A stretch of DNA of 64,000 nucleotides from Mycobacterium sp. (lineage in GTDB: Bacteria; Actinomycetota; Actinomycetes; Mycobacteriales; Mycobacteriaceae): NCBI GenBank assembly GCA_021732005.1, contig JAKFVT010000038.1:1-64000 (forward strand). The letters run 5' to 3'. Below the pieces are notes generated by a model, which saw only the letters and a program-made list of their open reading frames with translations, was not told the origin of the DNA and ran no database searches. The position numbers and the translations under genes were made by a program. Positions 1-10,486 of the stretch are shown here, piece after piece; position 1 is the first letter of the stretch; the number at the start of each line of letters is the position of its first letter.

Positions 1-81
1 TCCCGGGGCATTCACCCCGCCGGCGGATCGGGTGGCAACGGGGGGCGGGCCACCAGCGCCGGCGGGGTGAATGCCCCGGGA
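1..81. repeat. 25-bp perfect inverted repeat at window edge
   Basis: Bases 1-25 are the exact reverse complement of bases 57-81, with a 31-base spacer. It lies within the Gly-rich coding frame and its left arm touches the window edge. Confidence 0.85.
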
Positions 82-312
82 ACGGCCACCGGCGGTGCCG
101 GCGGCAACGGTGCGGCCGGTGCCCCCGGACAAGCGGGCGGCCCCGGCGGTGCGGGCGGACATGCCGCGTCGACGGCCGGCGTCGGCCATGGTGGCAAGGG
201 CGGCAACGGTGGCGCCGGCGGCATCGGCGCCCCGGGTGGGGCCGGCGGTCCTGGCGGCACCGGAACCGGAACACCGGGCAGCGGCGACGGAGCCGCGGGC
301 AGCCACGGCTAG
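1..312 (+). CDS. Gly-rich PGRS-like protein, C-terminal fragment (5' end outside window)
   Basis: The frame is open from the window edge to a TAG stop and is made of Gly-Gly-Ala/Asn/Pro triplets, as in the PGRS part of mycobacterial PE_PGRS proteins. No PE domain, signal peptide or start is visible, so family membership rests on composition alone. The first eight codons lie in the left arm of a 25-bp inverted repeat and read less like a PGRS repeat than the rest, so the extreme 5' end may be an assembly artefact. The stop overlaps the stop of the convergent permease by 4 bp (CTAG). It may be cell-surface or secreted; function unknown. Confidence 0.6.
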   Translation, partial: SRGIHPAGGSGGNGGRATSAGGVNAPGTATGGAGGNGAAGAPGQAGGPGGAGGHAASTAGVGHGGKGGNGGAGGIGAPGGAGGPGGTGTGTPGSGDGAAGSHG

Positions 313-1529
313 GGGCGCTGCTGCCGCAGCCGGTGCCCGCCGTACACCGCGGCGCCGAGCGCCAGCACCGCAACTCCCGCCAGCACGGCCTGCAGTGGCA
401 AGGCGACCGCGACCACCGCGCAGCCGACCACGCCCAGGGCGGGTACCAACCGGGCGCCCAGTGTCCACGCCGATGCGTTGGCGATCGCGTAGTACACCAG
501 CACTGTGAACGACGAGAAGCCAATCACTCCGCGCAGATCTGCCACCGCGGCCACCACGGCAACCACCGCGCCGACGGCCACCTCGGCGCGGTGGGGGACG
601 CCGAAACGCGGATGCACGGCGGCCAGCCCGCCCGGCAGGTGATGATCGCGGGCCATGGCCAGCGTGGTCCGTGACACCCCGAGAATCAGCGACAGCAGCG
701 AGCCCAGCGCTGCTACCGCCGCGCCGACCCGGACGACCGGTTCGAATCCACCGGCACCCGCGGCCCGCACCGCTTCGGCCAAAGGTGCTGCCGCCGTTGC
801 CAATCGATCCGTACCCAACACCGCGATCACGGTCACCGCCACGACGGCGTACACCAGCAGGGCAAGACCCAGCGCCAGTGGGATGGCCCGTGGGATCGTG
901 CGGGCAGGATCGCGGACCTCCTCGCCGAGCGTGGCGATCCGGGCATAGCCGGCGAACGCGAAGAACAGCAGACCCGCCGCCTGCAGTACACCGAGCACCG
1001 TCCCGTGGCCGAGCCGCAACTGGTCGACGTCCCCGCGTCCCGAGGCCGCCACGAGCACCACGACCGCGGCCAGCACCGCCAACACGATCGCGACGATGAC
1101 GCGGGTCAACAGCGCCGACTTCTGAACGCCGCGATAGTTCACCGCCGTCAGCGCTACGACCGCGGCTACGGCCACGGCATGGGCGTAGGCGGGCCATACG
1201 TAGAAGCCGACGGTCAGTGCCATCGCCGCACACGAGGCGGTCTTGCCGACCACGAAGCTCCACCCGGCCAGATATCCCCAGAATTCGCCGAGCCGTTCGC
1301 GGCCGTAGACGTAGGTGCCGCCGGATTGCGGGTAGCGGGCCGCCAGCCGGGCCGAGGAGGTGGCGTTGCAGTATGCGACGACGGCCGCGACCGCCAGCCC
1401 GACCAGCAACCAGGATCCCGCGGCCGCGGCCGCGGGAGCCAGCGCGACGAAGATCCCGGCACCGACCATGGAACCGAGCCCGATGATCACCGCGTCGGTG
1501 GTACCGAGGCGTCGCTGCAGCGCGCTCAC
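309..1529 (-). CDS. APC-family amino acid permease
   Basis: This is a 406-aa hydrophobic protein with about 12 predicted membrane segments. The N-terminal motif GLGSMVGAGIF is the substrate-binding G-x-G loop of TM1 in the amino acid-polyamine-organocation superfamily. It probably imports an amino acid or amine with protons; the substrate cannot be told from sequence. The frame opens further upstream, but I chose GTG at 1529 because the protein then begins just before the conserved TM1 (VSALQRRLGTTDAV) and the upstream residues do not look coding. The Shine-Dalgarno is weak. It converges on the Gly-rich gene with a 4-bp overlap. Confidence 0.85.
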   Translation of the reverse strand: MSALQRRLGTTDAVIIGLGSMVGAGIFVALAPAAAAAGSWLLVGLAVAAVVAYCNATSSARLAARYPQSGGTYVYGRERLGEFWGYLAGWSFVVGKTASCAAMALTVGFYVWPAYAHAVAVAAVVALTAVNYRGVQKSALLTRVIVAIVLAVLAAVVVLVAASGRGDVDQLRLGHGTVLGVLQAAGLLFFAFAGYARIATLGEEVRDPARTIPRAIPLALGLALLVYAVVAVTVIAVLGTDRLATAAAPLAEAVRAAGAGGFEPVVRVGAAVAALGSLLSLILGVSRTTLAMARDHHLPGGLAAVHPRFGVPHRAEVAVGAVVAVVAAVADLRGVIGFSSFTVLVYYAIANASAWTLGARLVPALGVVGCAVVAVALPLQAVLAGVAVLALGAAVYGGHRLRQQRP

Positions 1530-1689
1530 CGGCGGGATATTAGGCGCTGAAGATGAATGCGGACCGACGTGGGAGCAGTTGCCCGCGCCCACGCCGATCC
1601 GGCACGGTCCCCCGACCTTTCGTGCTCAATCAATGTAAGCGAAAAATCTGACGGGGCCGTAAATCTTGTCAGAACTGTGATCTTGAATG
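1530..1689. promoter_or_regulatory. Intergenic region upstream of permease with small inverted repeat
   Basis: The 160-bp gap holds no gene. An AT-richer stretch at 1640-1690 contains TCTGAC (1647-1652) and GTCAGA (1668-1673), a 6-bp inverted repeat with a 15-base spacer that could be an operator or part of the permease promoter. Confidence 0.3.
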
Positions 1690-1950
1690 TCAGCGGTTGC
1701 GGACGATGTTGGCGCCCAGATAGGCGCCGTAGGCCAGTAACCCGGCCACGGCGAGCTTGCGCGTCTTCGGTGCGATCAGGGCCAGCCCGATCGCGGTCTC
1801 GATGCCGCCGTCGATGTAGGTGTGCTGCAACGTGTTGTCCGGAAACGCCGATTTGGTGGCGGATTCGAACAGCTCCGGGCGCACGAAGTGCGACAACCCG
1901 GTGGCGGCCACAACCAGCCCGGTCGCTTTGATCAACGGCTCTGCAGACAT
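1690..1950 (-). CDS. DoxX-like small membrane protein
   Basis: This is an 86-aa protein with about three hydrophobic helices, resembling the DoxX/DUF4267-type family of small membrane proteins, some of which are linked to redox or thiol stress. The ATG at 1950 follows an AGAGGA ribosome site at good spacing; a TTG at 1971 would overlap the preceding gene and has no better site. It starts 18 bp after the stop of the flavin monooxygenase and is probably cotranscribed with it, so it may support that enzyme or respond to its product. The exact role is unknown. Confidence 0.7.
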   Translation of the reverse strand: MSAEPLIKATGLVVAATGLSHFVRPELFESATKSAFPDNTLQHTYIDGGIETAIGLALIAPKTRKLAVAGLLAYGAYLGANIVRNR

Positions 1951-1967
1951 CGACGTCCTCTCGCAGG

Positions 1968-3449
1968 TCAACTGATGCGGTAGTCGGAGACCGGGTACGT
2001 CGATGCTTCGCGTAGTGCCTCGTGCGTAGTCATCGGCCGCAACAGCGTCGCCTCACCACTGGGATTGAAATAGTACGACCGCGCCGAGGCGCAGTTGCCG
2101 AGGGTGAACAAAGAGGTGCCGAGCAGCTCGGTCATCTCGTCCAGATAGCGGGCGTTGGCTTCTTCGGTGATCTCGAACGTGGTTGCCCCGCGCTGCTTCA
2201 GTTCGCCGAAGAGCCGGTCCATGTGCCGCATCTGATATTCCATCGAGTTGAAGAAGTTCAAGCCGAGGAACGCATACGGACTGGCCAGGCTCAGGAAGTT
2301 GGGGAAGTACGGAACCGACACGCCTTGATAGGCCTGGAATCGGGTCTCGCGCCACCACTTACCGAGGTTGCGGCCGTCGCGACCGATCACCTCGATGGCC
2401 GGAAAGTTCGCTTCCCATAGATCGAAACCTGTTGCCAGCACCAGGGTGTCGATGACGGACTTGGTGCCGTCGTTGGCGACGATCCCGTCGGCTTCGATGT
2501 GGTCGATCCCGCTGGCCTGCAGGTGCACATTCGGGCGGGTGAACGCCCGATAGAACTTGTTCGAGAACGTCGGCCGTTTGCAGCCGAAGTCGTAGTCCGG
2601 CGTGAGCTTGCGCCGCAGTTCCTTGTCCCGGATGACGGCGAAGCGCCACAGCTGGGAGAGGTAGGCCGCGATGCGATTCCCAAGCGGGAAGCGGTTGTAG
2701 TGCAGGACGCCCCAGTCGACCAGCACCTCGTAGGCGAAGTCGGTGACCGCGCGGATGGCGCGCTGGGCCAGCGGCACGCGAGCGAACAGCTGCTTGGCCC
2801 TGGCGGAGAACGTGATGTCGACCTTGGGCACCACATAGATCGCCGTGCGTTGATACACGGTGAGATCGGCAGCGTCGCGGGCTAATTCGGGGATGAGCTG
2901 GACCGCGGTGGCCCCGGTGCCGATGATGCCGATCTTGCGATTGGTCGCGTCATAGCTGTCGTCCCACGCGGCGGTGTGGACGATCTTGCCCTCGAAGGTG
3001 TCGATGCCTGGAATTTCGGGTGTGCGGGGTTGCGACAGGAAGCCCGTCGCGGTGATCAGGTACCGCGCCGCCAGGGTGTCACCGTCAGCGATCGTGACCC
3101 GCCACAGCTTGTCTTCCTCGTCCCAGCGAGCGCTCTCGACTGTCGTGTTGAACCGGATGTGGCGGCGCACGTCGTACTTGTCCGCGACGTTGTCGGCGTA
3201 CTGCTTGATCTCGGCCCCGGTGGAAAACAGCCGGTCCCAGTTCGGGTTGGGCTCGAAGAAATACGAATACGTGGTGGTGGGGACGTCAACGGTCAGCCCC
3301 GGGTAGTGGTTGACATACCAGGTGCCGCCCAGATCGTCCTCGCGGTCCAGAATGGCGAAGTTGTCGAATCCGAGGCGCTTGAGCTGGATCGCCGCACCGA
3401 TTCCTCCGAAACCGGCGCCGACGATGATCGCGTCGTATTGCGTTGCCAT
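1968..3449 (-). CDS. Flavin-containing monooxygenase, Baeyer-Villiger type
   Basis: This 493-aa flavoprotein should insert one oxygen atom from O2 into a ketone or oxidise a heteroatom, using FAD and NADPH. An FAD Rossmann motif GAGFGG is at residues 11-16, an NADPH motif GIIGTGATA sits mid-protein, and between them is FEGKIVHTAAWDD, which fits the FxGxxxHxxxW fingerprint of Baeyer-Villiger monooxygenases. It resembles the mycobacterial MymA/EthA group, but the natural substrate is unknown. The ATG at 3449 has only a weak ribosome site. It is followed by the DoxX-like gene. A perfect palindrome 15 bp upstream of the start suggests repression by a TetR-type protein encoded elsewhere. Confidence 0.88.
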   Translation of the reverse strand: MATQYDAIIVGAGFGGIGAAIQLKRLGFDNFAILDREDDLGGTWYVNHYPGLTVDVPTTTYSYFFEPNPNWDRLFSTGAEIKQYADNVADKYDVRRHIRFNTTVESARWDEEDKLWRVTIADGDTLAARYLITATGFLSQPRTPEIPGIDTFEGKIVHTAAWDDSYDATNRKIGIIGTGATAVQLIPELARDAADLTVYQRTAIYVVPKVDITFSARAKQLFARVPLAQRAIRAVTDFAYEVLVDWGVLHYNRFPLGNRIAAYLSQLWRFAVIRDKELRRKLTPDYDFGCKRPTFSNKFYRAFTRPNVHLQASGIDHIEADGIVANDGTKSVIDTLVLATGFDLWEANFPAIEVIGRDGRNLGKWWRETRFQAYQGVSVPYFPNFLSLASPYAFLGLNFFNSMEYQMRHMDRLFGELKQRGATTFEITEEANARYLDEMTELLGTSLFTLGNCASARSYYFNPSGEATLLRPMTTHEALREASTYPVSDYRIS

Positions 3450-3464
3450 GCGGACAGAATACCG

Positions 3465-3486
3465 TATCTTACTCGCCAGTAAGATA
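3465..3486. promoter_or_regulatory. Palindromic operator upstream of the monooxygenase
   Basis: TATCTTACT (3465-3473) and AGTAAGATA (3478-3486) are perfect 9-bp inverted arms around CGCC. The AT-rich arms stand out from the GC-rich surroundings. Position and form are typical of a TetR-family operator. No regulator gene is adjacent, and the rest of the 3450-3581 gap holds no gene. Confidence 0.75.
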
Positions 3487-3581
3487 AGCCGTTGGACCCC
3501 AATCCCGGGGACTGATGTCGCCTTGGCTGACGCCGCCAGTGCACGGTCGAGCTGCTCGCGGATCCCGTGAGCCGATCGGCG

Positions 3582-4198
3582 TCAGGGCAACGCCGACAGC
3601 GCGGCATCGACGGCGAGGGCCGGGACGTCGAGCTTTTTGGAGCCGAGGTCGTGGCGGGCGCCGGTGACTTCGACGATCGCCACCGGTGCGGGAATGAGCG
3701 TGGCCGCCTCGCGCAGTTCGTCGATGGTGCCGAACGGATCGGCGGTGCCGTGGGTGAACACCGTCGGCACCGTGATGCCGCCGAAGTGCTCGGTGCGCAA
3801 CCGGTCCGGCTTGCCGGGCGGATGCAGCGGGTAGGAGAACGGGCTCAGCACGTCGACGAGGCCGGGATTCTCGGCGACGACCATCGAGGTTTGCCGGCCC
3901 CCGTAGGAATGGCCGCCGGCCAGCAGCGGGCCCGTGGCCAGCGATCGGGCCACTGTGAGCGCATCGACGATCCCGTCCCGGTCGCCGCCCGCCGATCCCG
4001 ACGGCGGACCTTTGGGGCGGCGCCGCCGGTAGGGCAGGTTGTAGCGCACCGCGACCCAGCCGCGGGCCGCCCACTCGTCGCATATCCGGATCAGCAGGGG
4101 CGACTCCCGGCTGCCCCCTGCCCCGTGGGTCAGCACCACCACGCCGGCCGGGGTGCCCTCCGGTTTGTGTGCGACGCCGGCGATCTCGTCGAGGTCGG

Positions 4199-4202
<4 letters not shown>
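3582..4202 (-). CDS. Alpha/beta hydrolase (Rv0421c-like)
   Basis: This 206-aa protein has an oxyanion-type THGAGG motif near residue 28 and the nucleophile elbow GHSYGG, the Ser of an alpha/beta-hydrolase catalytic triad. It looks like the dienelactone-hydrolase/KANL3-Tex30 group. The substrate is unknown. I chose the ATG at 4202 because it forms the ATGA overlap with the stop of thiD, although the frame extends further upstream. The gene is the last of the thiC-thiD-hydrolase operon, the same order as Rv0423c-Rv0421c, so its expression should follow thiamine status even though a thiamine-related role is not shown. Confidence 0.8.
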
Positions 4203-6692
<2,490 letters not shown>

Positions 6693-6707
6693 GGTTGTTG
6701 TTCCGCC

Positions 6708-6742
6708 GCCCACACTAGACCCCGACCCACCGAGCGTCACGC
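6708..6742 (-). promoter_or_regulatory. Possible thiC promoter
   Basis: On the minus strand a TAGTGT hexamer (6712-6717) lies 17 bp after GTGACG (6735-6740), a plausible -10/-35 pair just upstream of the riboswitch. The match to consensus is modest. Confidence 0.35.
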
Positions 6743-6753
6743 CGGAGCCCGAG

Positions 6754-6802
6754 TTTCACGTTTTGCACGGTTCTCCTCGAACTTCGCCTGCAAAAGGTGA
6801 AA
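6754..6802. repeat. Hairpin-forming direct repeat, left copy
   Basis: The 49-bp unit has 14-bp arms, TTTCACGTTTTGCA (6754-6767) and TGCAAAAGGTGAAA (6789-6802), paired with one mismatch, around a 21-base loop. It is 46/49 identical to 7739-7787. The two copies bracket the DUF559-type gene. Confidence 0.9.
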
Positions 6803-6862
6803 TTGAACGTCGTCGGTCCCAGCGGAGGATCGTTGTCGGGCGGCGCTGGCATGCTCCCGTTC

Positions 6863-7726
6863 ATGGCCAAGCGGGAGGTGTTCGTCGGCTGTGAAGCGCT
6901 GTCCGATGGCCGGCTCACCAGGAGTGAATTGGTCCGCTGGTACCAGCCGATCTTCCGTGGCGTGTACATGCCCAAGGATTCACCAGTCACGTTGTGGGAC
7001 CGGGCGAAGGCAGCATGGTTGGCGACCGGCCGCCAGGCTGTGATCACCGGCGTCGCGGCGTCCGGTCTCTACGGCGCGAGTTGGGTCGACGCTGACACAA
7101 CCATCGAGCTGATATCGCCGCGACATGCGCGGCCGCAACCGGGTCTGGTTGTCCGTCAGGAGTCGCTCGCACCCGACGAGGTCACCAAGGTTTCAGGCAT
7201 TCCCGTCGTCGTGCGTGCTCGCGCAGCCTTCGACCTGGGCCGGCATCTGCCGCGAGGGGATGCGGTCGCCAGGATGGATGCGCTCATGCGCAACTCTGTG
7301 TTTTCCGCTGAGGACGTGCTCATCCTCGCCAAGCGGTATCCCGGTGCGCGGGGACTGAGGCGGTTGGCCGGTGTGCTGCCCCTGGTCGACGGCGGGGCGG
7401 CCTCGCCGCAGGAGACGCGGCTGCGGTTGCTGTACATCGACGCCGGGCTCCCGCGTCCCACGACGCAGATCCCGGTGTTCGACGGGTGGCGGGCGGTGCG
7501 GATTCTTGATCTGGGTTGGGAGGAATTCCGGGTCGGCTCGGAGTACGACGGCGACGTGCATCGCACCGATCGCCGCGCGTACGTGAAGGATCTGCGGCAG
7601 CGCCCAATTGTGGAAAGTCTTGGGTGGGCGGTCGACCACGTGATCAAAGAGGACGGCGCTGACGAGATCATCAGGCGCGCCTCCCGGCTCCTGCGCTCGC
7701 GCGGCTGGAACCGCAAGCAGGCTTAA
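6863..7726 (+). CDS. AbiEi/DUF559-type protein (winged-helix plus Vsr-like nuclease fold)
   Basis: This 287-aa protein has an N-terminal winged-helix-like region (about 10-75) with an AbiEi-like TGVAASGLYG stretch, and a C-terminal segment with a PD-(D/E)XK/Vsr-like core: E184 in SPQETRLR, D216 in ILDLGW, and E227/D229/H233 in EYDGDVH. DUF559 proteins are assigned to the very-short-patch-repair-like nuclease fold, but activity is not known here. No AbiEii toxin partner is adjacent. The ATG at 6863 was chosen because its paralogue at 55456 aligns from the same point (FVG/FIG); the frame opens earlier but would start inside the left hairpin repeat. The stop is 12 bp before the right repeat. Confidence 0.75.
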   Translation: MAKREVFVGCEALSDGRLTRSELVRWYQPIFRGVYMPKDSPVTLWDRAKAAWLATGRQAVITGVAASGLYGASWVDADTTIELISPRHARPQPGLVVRQESLAPDEVTKVSGIPVVVRARAAFDLGRHLPRGDAVARMDALMRNSVFSAEDVLILAKRYPGARGLRRLAGVLPLVDGGAASPQETRLRLLYIDAGLPRPTTQIPVFDGWRAVRILDLGWEEFRVGSEYDGDVHRTDRRAYVKDLRQRPIVESLGWAVDHVIKEDGADEIIRRASRLLRSRGWNRKQA

Positions 7727-7738
7727 CCCGCAATCGGC

Positions 7739-7787
7739 TTTCACGTTTTGCAGGGTTCTACTCGAACTTCTCCTGCAAAAGGTGAAA
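7739..7787. repeat. Hairpin-forming direct repeat, right copy
   Basis: The arms TTTCACGTTTTGCA (7739-7752) and TGCAAAAGGTGAAA (7774-7787) are identical to those of the left copy; the 21-base loop differs at three positions. The unit follows the DUF559-type stop codon closely and could also act as a transcription terminator. Confidence 0.9.
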
Positions 7788-7928
7788 CTGGCGCGCGGCG
7801 GCGGAGGTCTCGACGTGCGGGAGCAACGGTTGGCCCTGAATGATTTGTATAGCTAACATATGCGTTATTGCGCCGGCAGGTGCTCATTGCTTTTTGCTGG
7901 ACGATTGCACACGAAACGAGATTTGCCC
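7788..7928 (+). promoter_or_regulatory. Upstream region of MFS exporter with AT-rich promoter-like segment
   Basis: Bases 7843-7866 (TTTGTATAGCTAACATATG core) are markedly AT-rich with a TAGCTA palindrome, suited to a -10 region or an operator. No gene is visible between the repeat and the exporter start. Confidence 0.35.
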
Positions 7929-9683
7929 GTGACGACCGAGCTTGACCCGGCCCTGGCTGAGACCGACCGGCGCCGCCGCCGGATGGACCACGACCACCCG
8001 CACTACAAGTGGGTGGTCCTGTCCAATACGACGCTCGGCATCCTGCTGGCGTCGATCAACGCCTCGATCGTCCTGATCTCCCTGCCCGCGATCTTCCGCG
8101 GTATCGGCCTGAACCCGCTGGCTCCCGGCAACGTCAGTTACCTGCTGTGGATGCTGATGGGCTATCTCGTGGTGACCGCCGTGCTGGTGGTGCCGTTCGG
8201 CCGGCTCGGCGACATGTTCGGCCGGGTGCGGATCTACAACATCGGCTTCGTCGTGTTTACCCTGGCGGCCATCGCGCTGTCGTTCGACCCGTTCCACCTC
8301 GACAGCGGCGCCATCTGGCTGATCGCCTGGCGGGTGGTCCAGGGCGTCGGCGGCGCGATGCTGATGTCGTCCTCGTCGGCCATCCTCACCGACGCCTTTC
8401 CGGCCAACCAGCGTGGCATGGCGCTGGGCGTCAACATGGTCGCCGCCGTCGCCGGCTCGTTCCTGGGTCTGCTGATCGGGGGCGTGCTCTCTGAGATCCA
8501 CTGGCAGGCCATCTTCTGGGTGGGTGTGCCGATCGGCGTCATCGGCACTCTCTGGAGTGTGCGCTCGCTGAAGGAACTGGGGGTGCGCAACCCCGGCCGG
8601 ATCGACTGGGCCGGCACCATCACCTTCGGTGTCGGGCTGACCGTGTTGCTCATCGGCATCACCTACGGCATCCAGCCCTACGGCGATTCGACGACCGGCT
8701 GGACGAGCCCGATGGTGCTGGGCTCGATCATCGGCGGCTTGGCGCTGCTGGTGGTGTTCTGCCTCATCGAGCTGCGGGTGTCACAACCGATGGTCGACAT
8801 CCGGCTGTTCCGGTCGGCGGCATTCGGCATGGGAAACCTCGCCGGGCTGATGTCCTCGGTCGGCCGCGGTGGCCTGCAGTTCATGTTGATCATCTGGTTG
8901 CAGGGCATCTGGCTTCCGTTGCACGGCTACAGCTTCGAATCCACCCCGCTGTGGGCGGGCATCTATCTGTTGCCCGCGACGTTCGGCTTCCTGGCCGCCG
9001 CACCGATCGCCGGATCGCTGGCGGACCGGTTCGGCGCGCGGCCGTTCACCGTCGGCGGCATGGTCTTGATGGCGGTCACTTTCGTTGCCTTGCTGATGAT
9101 TCCGGTCAACTTCAACTACTGGATGTTCGCGGTTCTGGTGTTCCTCAACGGCATCGGCGGTGGCATCTTCACCGCACCCAACACCGCGGCCATCATGTCG
9201 AGCGTCCCCGCCTCGCAGCGCGGGGCCGCCTCTGGGGTGCGCTCGACGTTCTTCAATGCAGGAAACTCGCTGTCCATCGGGATCTTCTTCTCGCTGATGA
9301 TCGTCGGGCTGGCCCACACCCTGCCCACAGCGATGAGCGAAGGCTTACAGGCCCAAGGTGTTTCGGCTTCGGTCGCCCACGACGTGGCCAACCTGCCGCC
9401 CGTCGGCAGCCTGTTCGCGGCGTTCCTGGGGTACAACCCGATCGGCGAGCTCCTGGCGCCCTATAACGCGTTGCACCAACCCGGCGTCAACACCGAAGTG
9501 CTGACCGGGCAGACGTTCTTCCCGAACCTGATCACCGAACCGTTCCACTCCGGCTTGGTGGTGGTGTTCGGCGCCGCCGCGCTGATGATGGTGATCGGTG
9601 CGATCGCGTCGATGTTCAACCCGGGCCGCTACGGCGTCGCGGAGGTCACCGAAGACCAGGCCGCGACGACGACGACCGAGTAG
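7929..9683 (+). CDS. MFS drug-resistance-type transporter (DHA2 family, 14 TM)
   Basis: This 584-aa integral membrane protein has about 14 predicted helices. Motif A GRLGDMFGRVRI follows TM2, and the TM5 glycine-rich motif C (GSFLGLLIGG) marks drug:H+ antiporters. It is longer than most DHA2 exporters because of an extended loop before the last helix. The likely role is proton-driven efflux of a lipophilic compound; the substrate is unknown. I chose GTG 7929 (VTTELDPALAETD), since the upstream open frame is not membrane-like and is poor in coding signal. The cytoplasmic N-terminus carries a basic RRRRR run. Confidence 0.85.
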   Translation: MTTELDPALAETDRRRRRMDHDHPHYKWVVLSNTTLGILLASINASIVLISLPAIFRGIGLNPLAPGNVSYLLWMLMGYLVVTAVLVVPFGRLGDMFGRVRIYNIGFVVFTLAAIALSFDPFHLDSGAIWLIAWRVVQGVGGAMLMSSSSAILTDAFPANQRGMALGVNMVAAVAGSFLGLLIGGVLSEIHWQAIFWVGVPIGVIGTLWSVRSLKELGVRNPGRIDWAGTITFGVGLTVLLIGITYGIQPYGDSTTGWTSPMVLGSIIGGLALLVVFCLIELRVSQPMVDIRLFRSAAFGMGNLAGLMSSVGRGGLQFMLIIWLQGIWLPLHGYSFESTPLWAGIYLLPATFGFLAAAPIAGSLADRFGARPFTVGGMVLMAVTFVALLMIPVNFNYWMFAVLVFLNGIGGGIFTAPNTAAIMSSVPASQRGAASGVRSTFFNAGNSLSIGIFFSLMIVGLAHTLPTAMSEGLQAQGVSASVAHDVANLPPVGSLFAAFLGYNPIGELLAPYNALHQPGVNTEVLTGQTFFPNLITEPFHSGLVVVFGAAALMMVIGAIASMFNPGRYGVAEVTEDQAATTTTE

Positions 9684-10020
9684 CCGGCGGCGGGGCGGTG
9701 CCCTCGGCGACCCAGCGATGCAACCGCCCCGCGGTGCGCCACATCGCGGCCTGCAGTTCGGCCGGCCCGACTTCGGCCTGCGCGCATGCAGTGAGCCGGT
9801 CGGAGATTCTGGACAGGGTGAAGGCGCCCATCCGGGCGGTGCGGTCCCGCGAGGCGCGCATGCTCTGCGCGATCGCCTCCCGGAACTCGAGCAGATCGCC
9901 GACCGTCCTGGAACCGCCGGCCGGTCGCTGCCGTCGATACTCTTCGATGAGTGCGTCGATGCAAGTCAGCGCCTGATGCGCAGTGCTTTTCGGGATCGGG
10001 ATGCTGAGGTCCGAGCTCAC
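9646..10020 (-). CDS. Small hypothetical protein
   Basis: This 124-aa frame starts at GTG and has amphipathic helical character (e.g. TAHQALTCIDALIEEYRR) with a Ser/Arg-rich tail. I do not recognise a family. It overlaps the 3' end of the convergent MFS gene by 38 bp, so its last dozen residues are constrained by the other strand; the true stop or even the gene may be questioned. The next minus-strand gene upstream is 59 bp away and may be cotranscribed. Confidence 0.5.
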   Translation of the reverse strand: MSSDLSIPIPKSTAHQALTCIDALIEEYRRQRPAGGSRTVGDLLEFREAIAQSMRASRDRTARMGAFTLSRISDRLTACAQAEVGPAELQAAMWRTAGRLHRWVAEGTAPPPATRSSSSRPGLR

Positions 10021-10078
10021 CCTCTCAGCCCAACACAGCCACTCGAACGGACCGTGACGAGCCGAGAACGGCTACGAA

Positions 10079-10420
10079 TCACGAATCCGAACGGCCGACC
10101 AAGATGAGATCACGAAGCGCGAACGCCGGGACCGCGAGCGCATCGGAGAGCTGGGCCGCGAAGGAGCGGGCGATGCGGGTACCGTCGCGCTGCTCGTCGA
10201 AGTCACCGGTCAGATCGACCGCGATCCGGCAGCCGAACGTATCGCTGGCCTCCACCACGTCGATGCCCTGAACGCCGACGGGCAACGGAAGTTGCCGGGC
10301 GGCCGCACGAACGTGCTCCACCGTCGCTGCCCAATCGACATACACCGACACAAACGACCCCATCTCGACCATGGTTGTGCCGGTCACCGATGGTCGCCAC
10401 TCGAATCGCCGAATGTTCAC
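10079..10420 (-). CDS. Small hypothetical protein
   Basis: This 113-aa acidic, soluble protein of alternating hydrophobic pattern has no recognised motif. The frame starts at a GTG at 10420; an internal ATG (MVEMGSFVSVYVDW) would give a 97-aa form that begins at a beta-strand-like segment, and neither has a strong ribosome site. It sits between the small gene at 9646 and the exported acidic protein, all on the minus strand, so the three could form a loose operon. Confidence 0.5.
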   Translation of the reverse strand: MNIRRFEWRPSVTGTTMVEMGSFVSVYVDWAATVEHVRAAARQLPLPVGVQGIDVVEASDTFGCRIAVDLTGDFDEQRDGTRIARSFAAQLSDALAVPAFALRDLILVGRSDS

Positions 10421-10486
10421 CTATCGGTTACCGCCCCGGATGTCTTGCTCCGCAACGCTCCGAAAGGACTACACGGCAGCGCGCCT

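Noticed and set aside
12..260. Pro-rich minus-strand open frame opposite the Gly-rich gene
   Set aside because: It is the antisense image of Gly-codon repeats; composition is only Pro/Ala and there is no ribosome site.
6863..7726. Complete type IV toxin-antitoxin (AbiE) system
   Set aside because: Only an AbiEi-like N-terminus is present; no AbiEii nucleotidyltransferase gene lies next to it or to its paralogue.
9598..10107. Plus-strand open frame of 169 codons past the MFS gene
   Set aside because: It starts inside the MFS gene in another frame and is Arg/Pro/Ser-rich; the minus-strand gene at 9646 is more protein-like.
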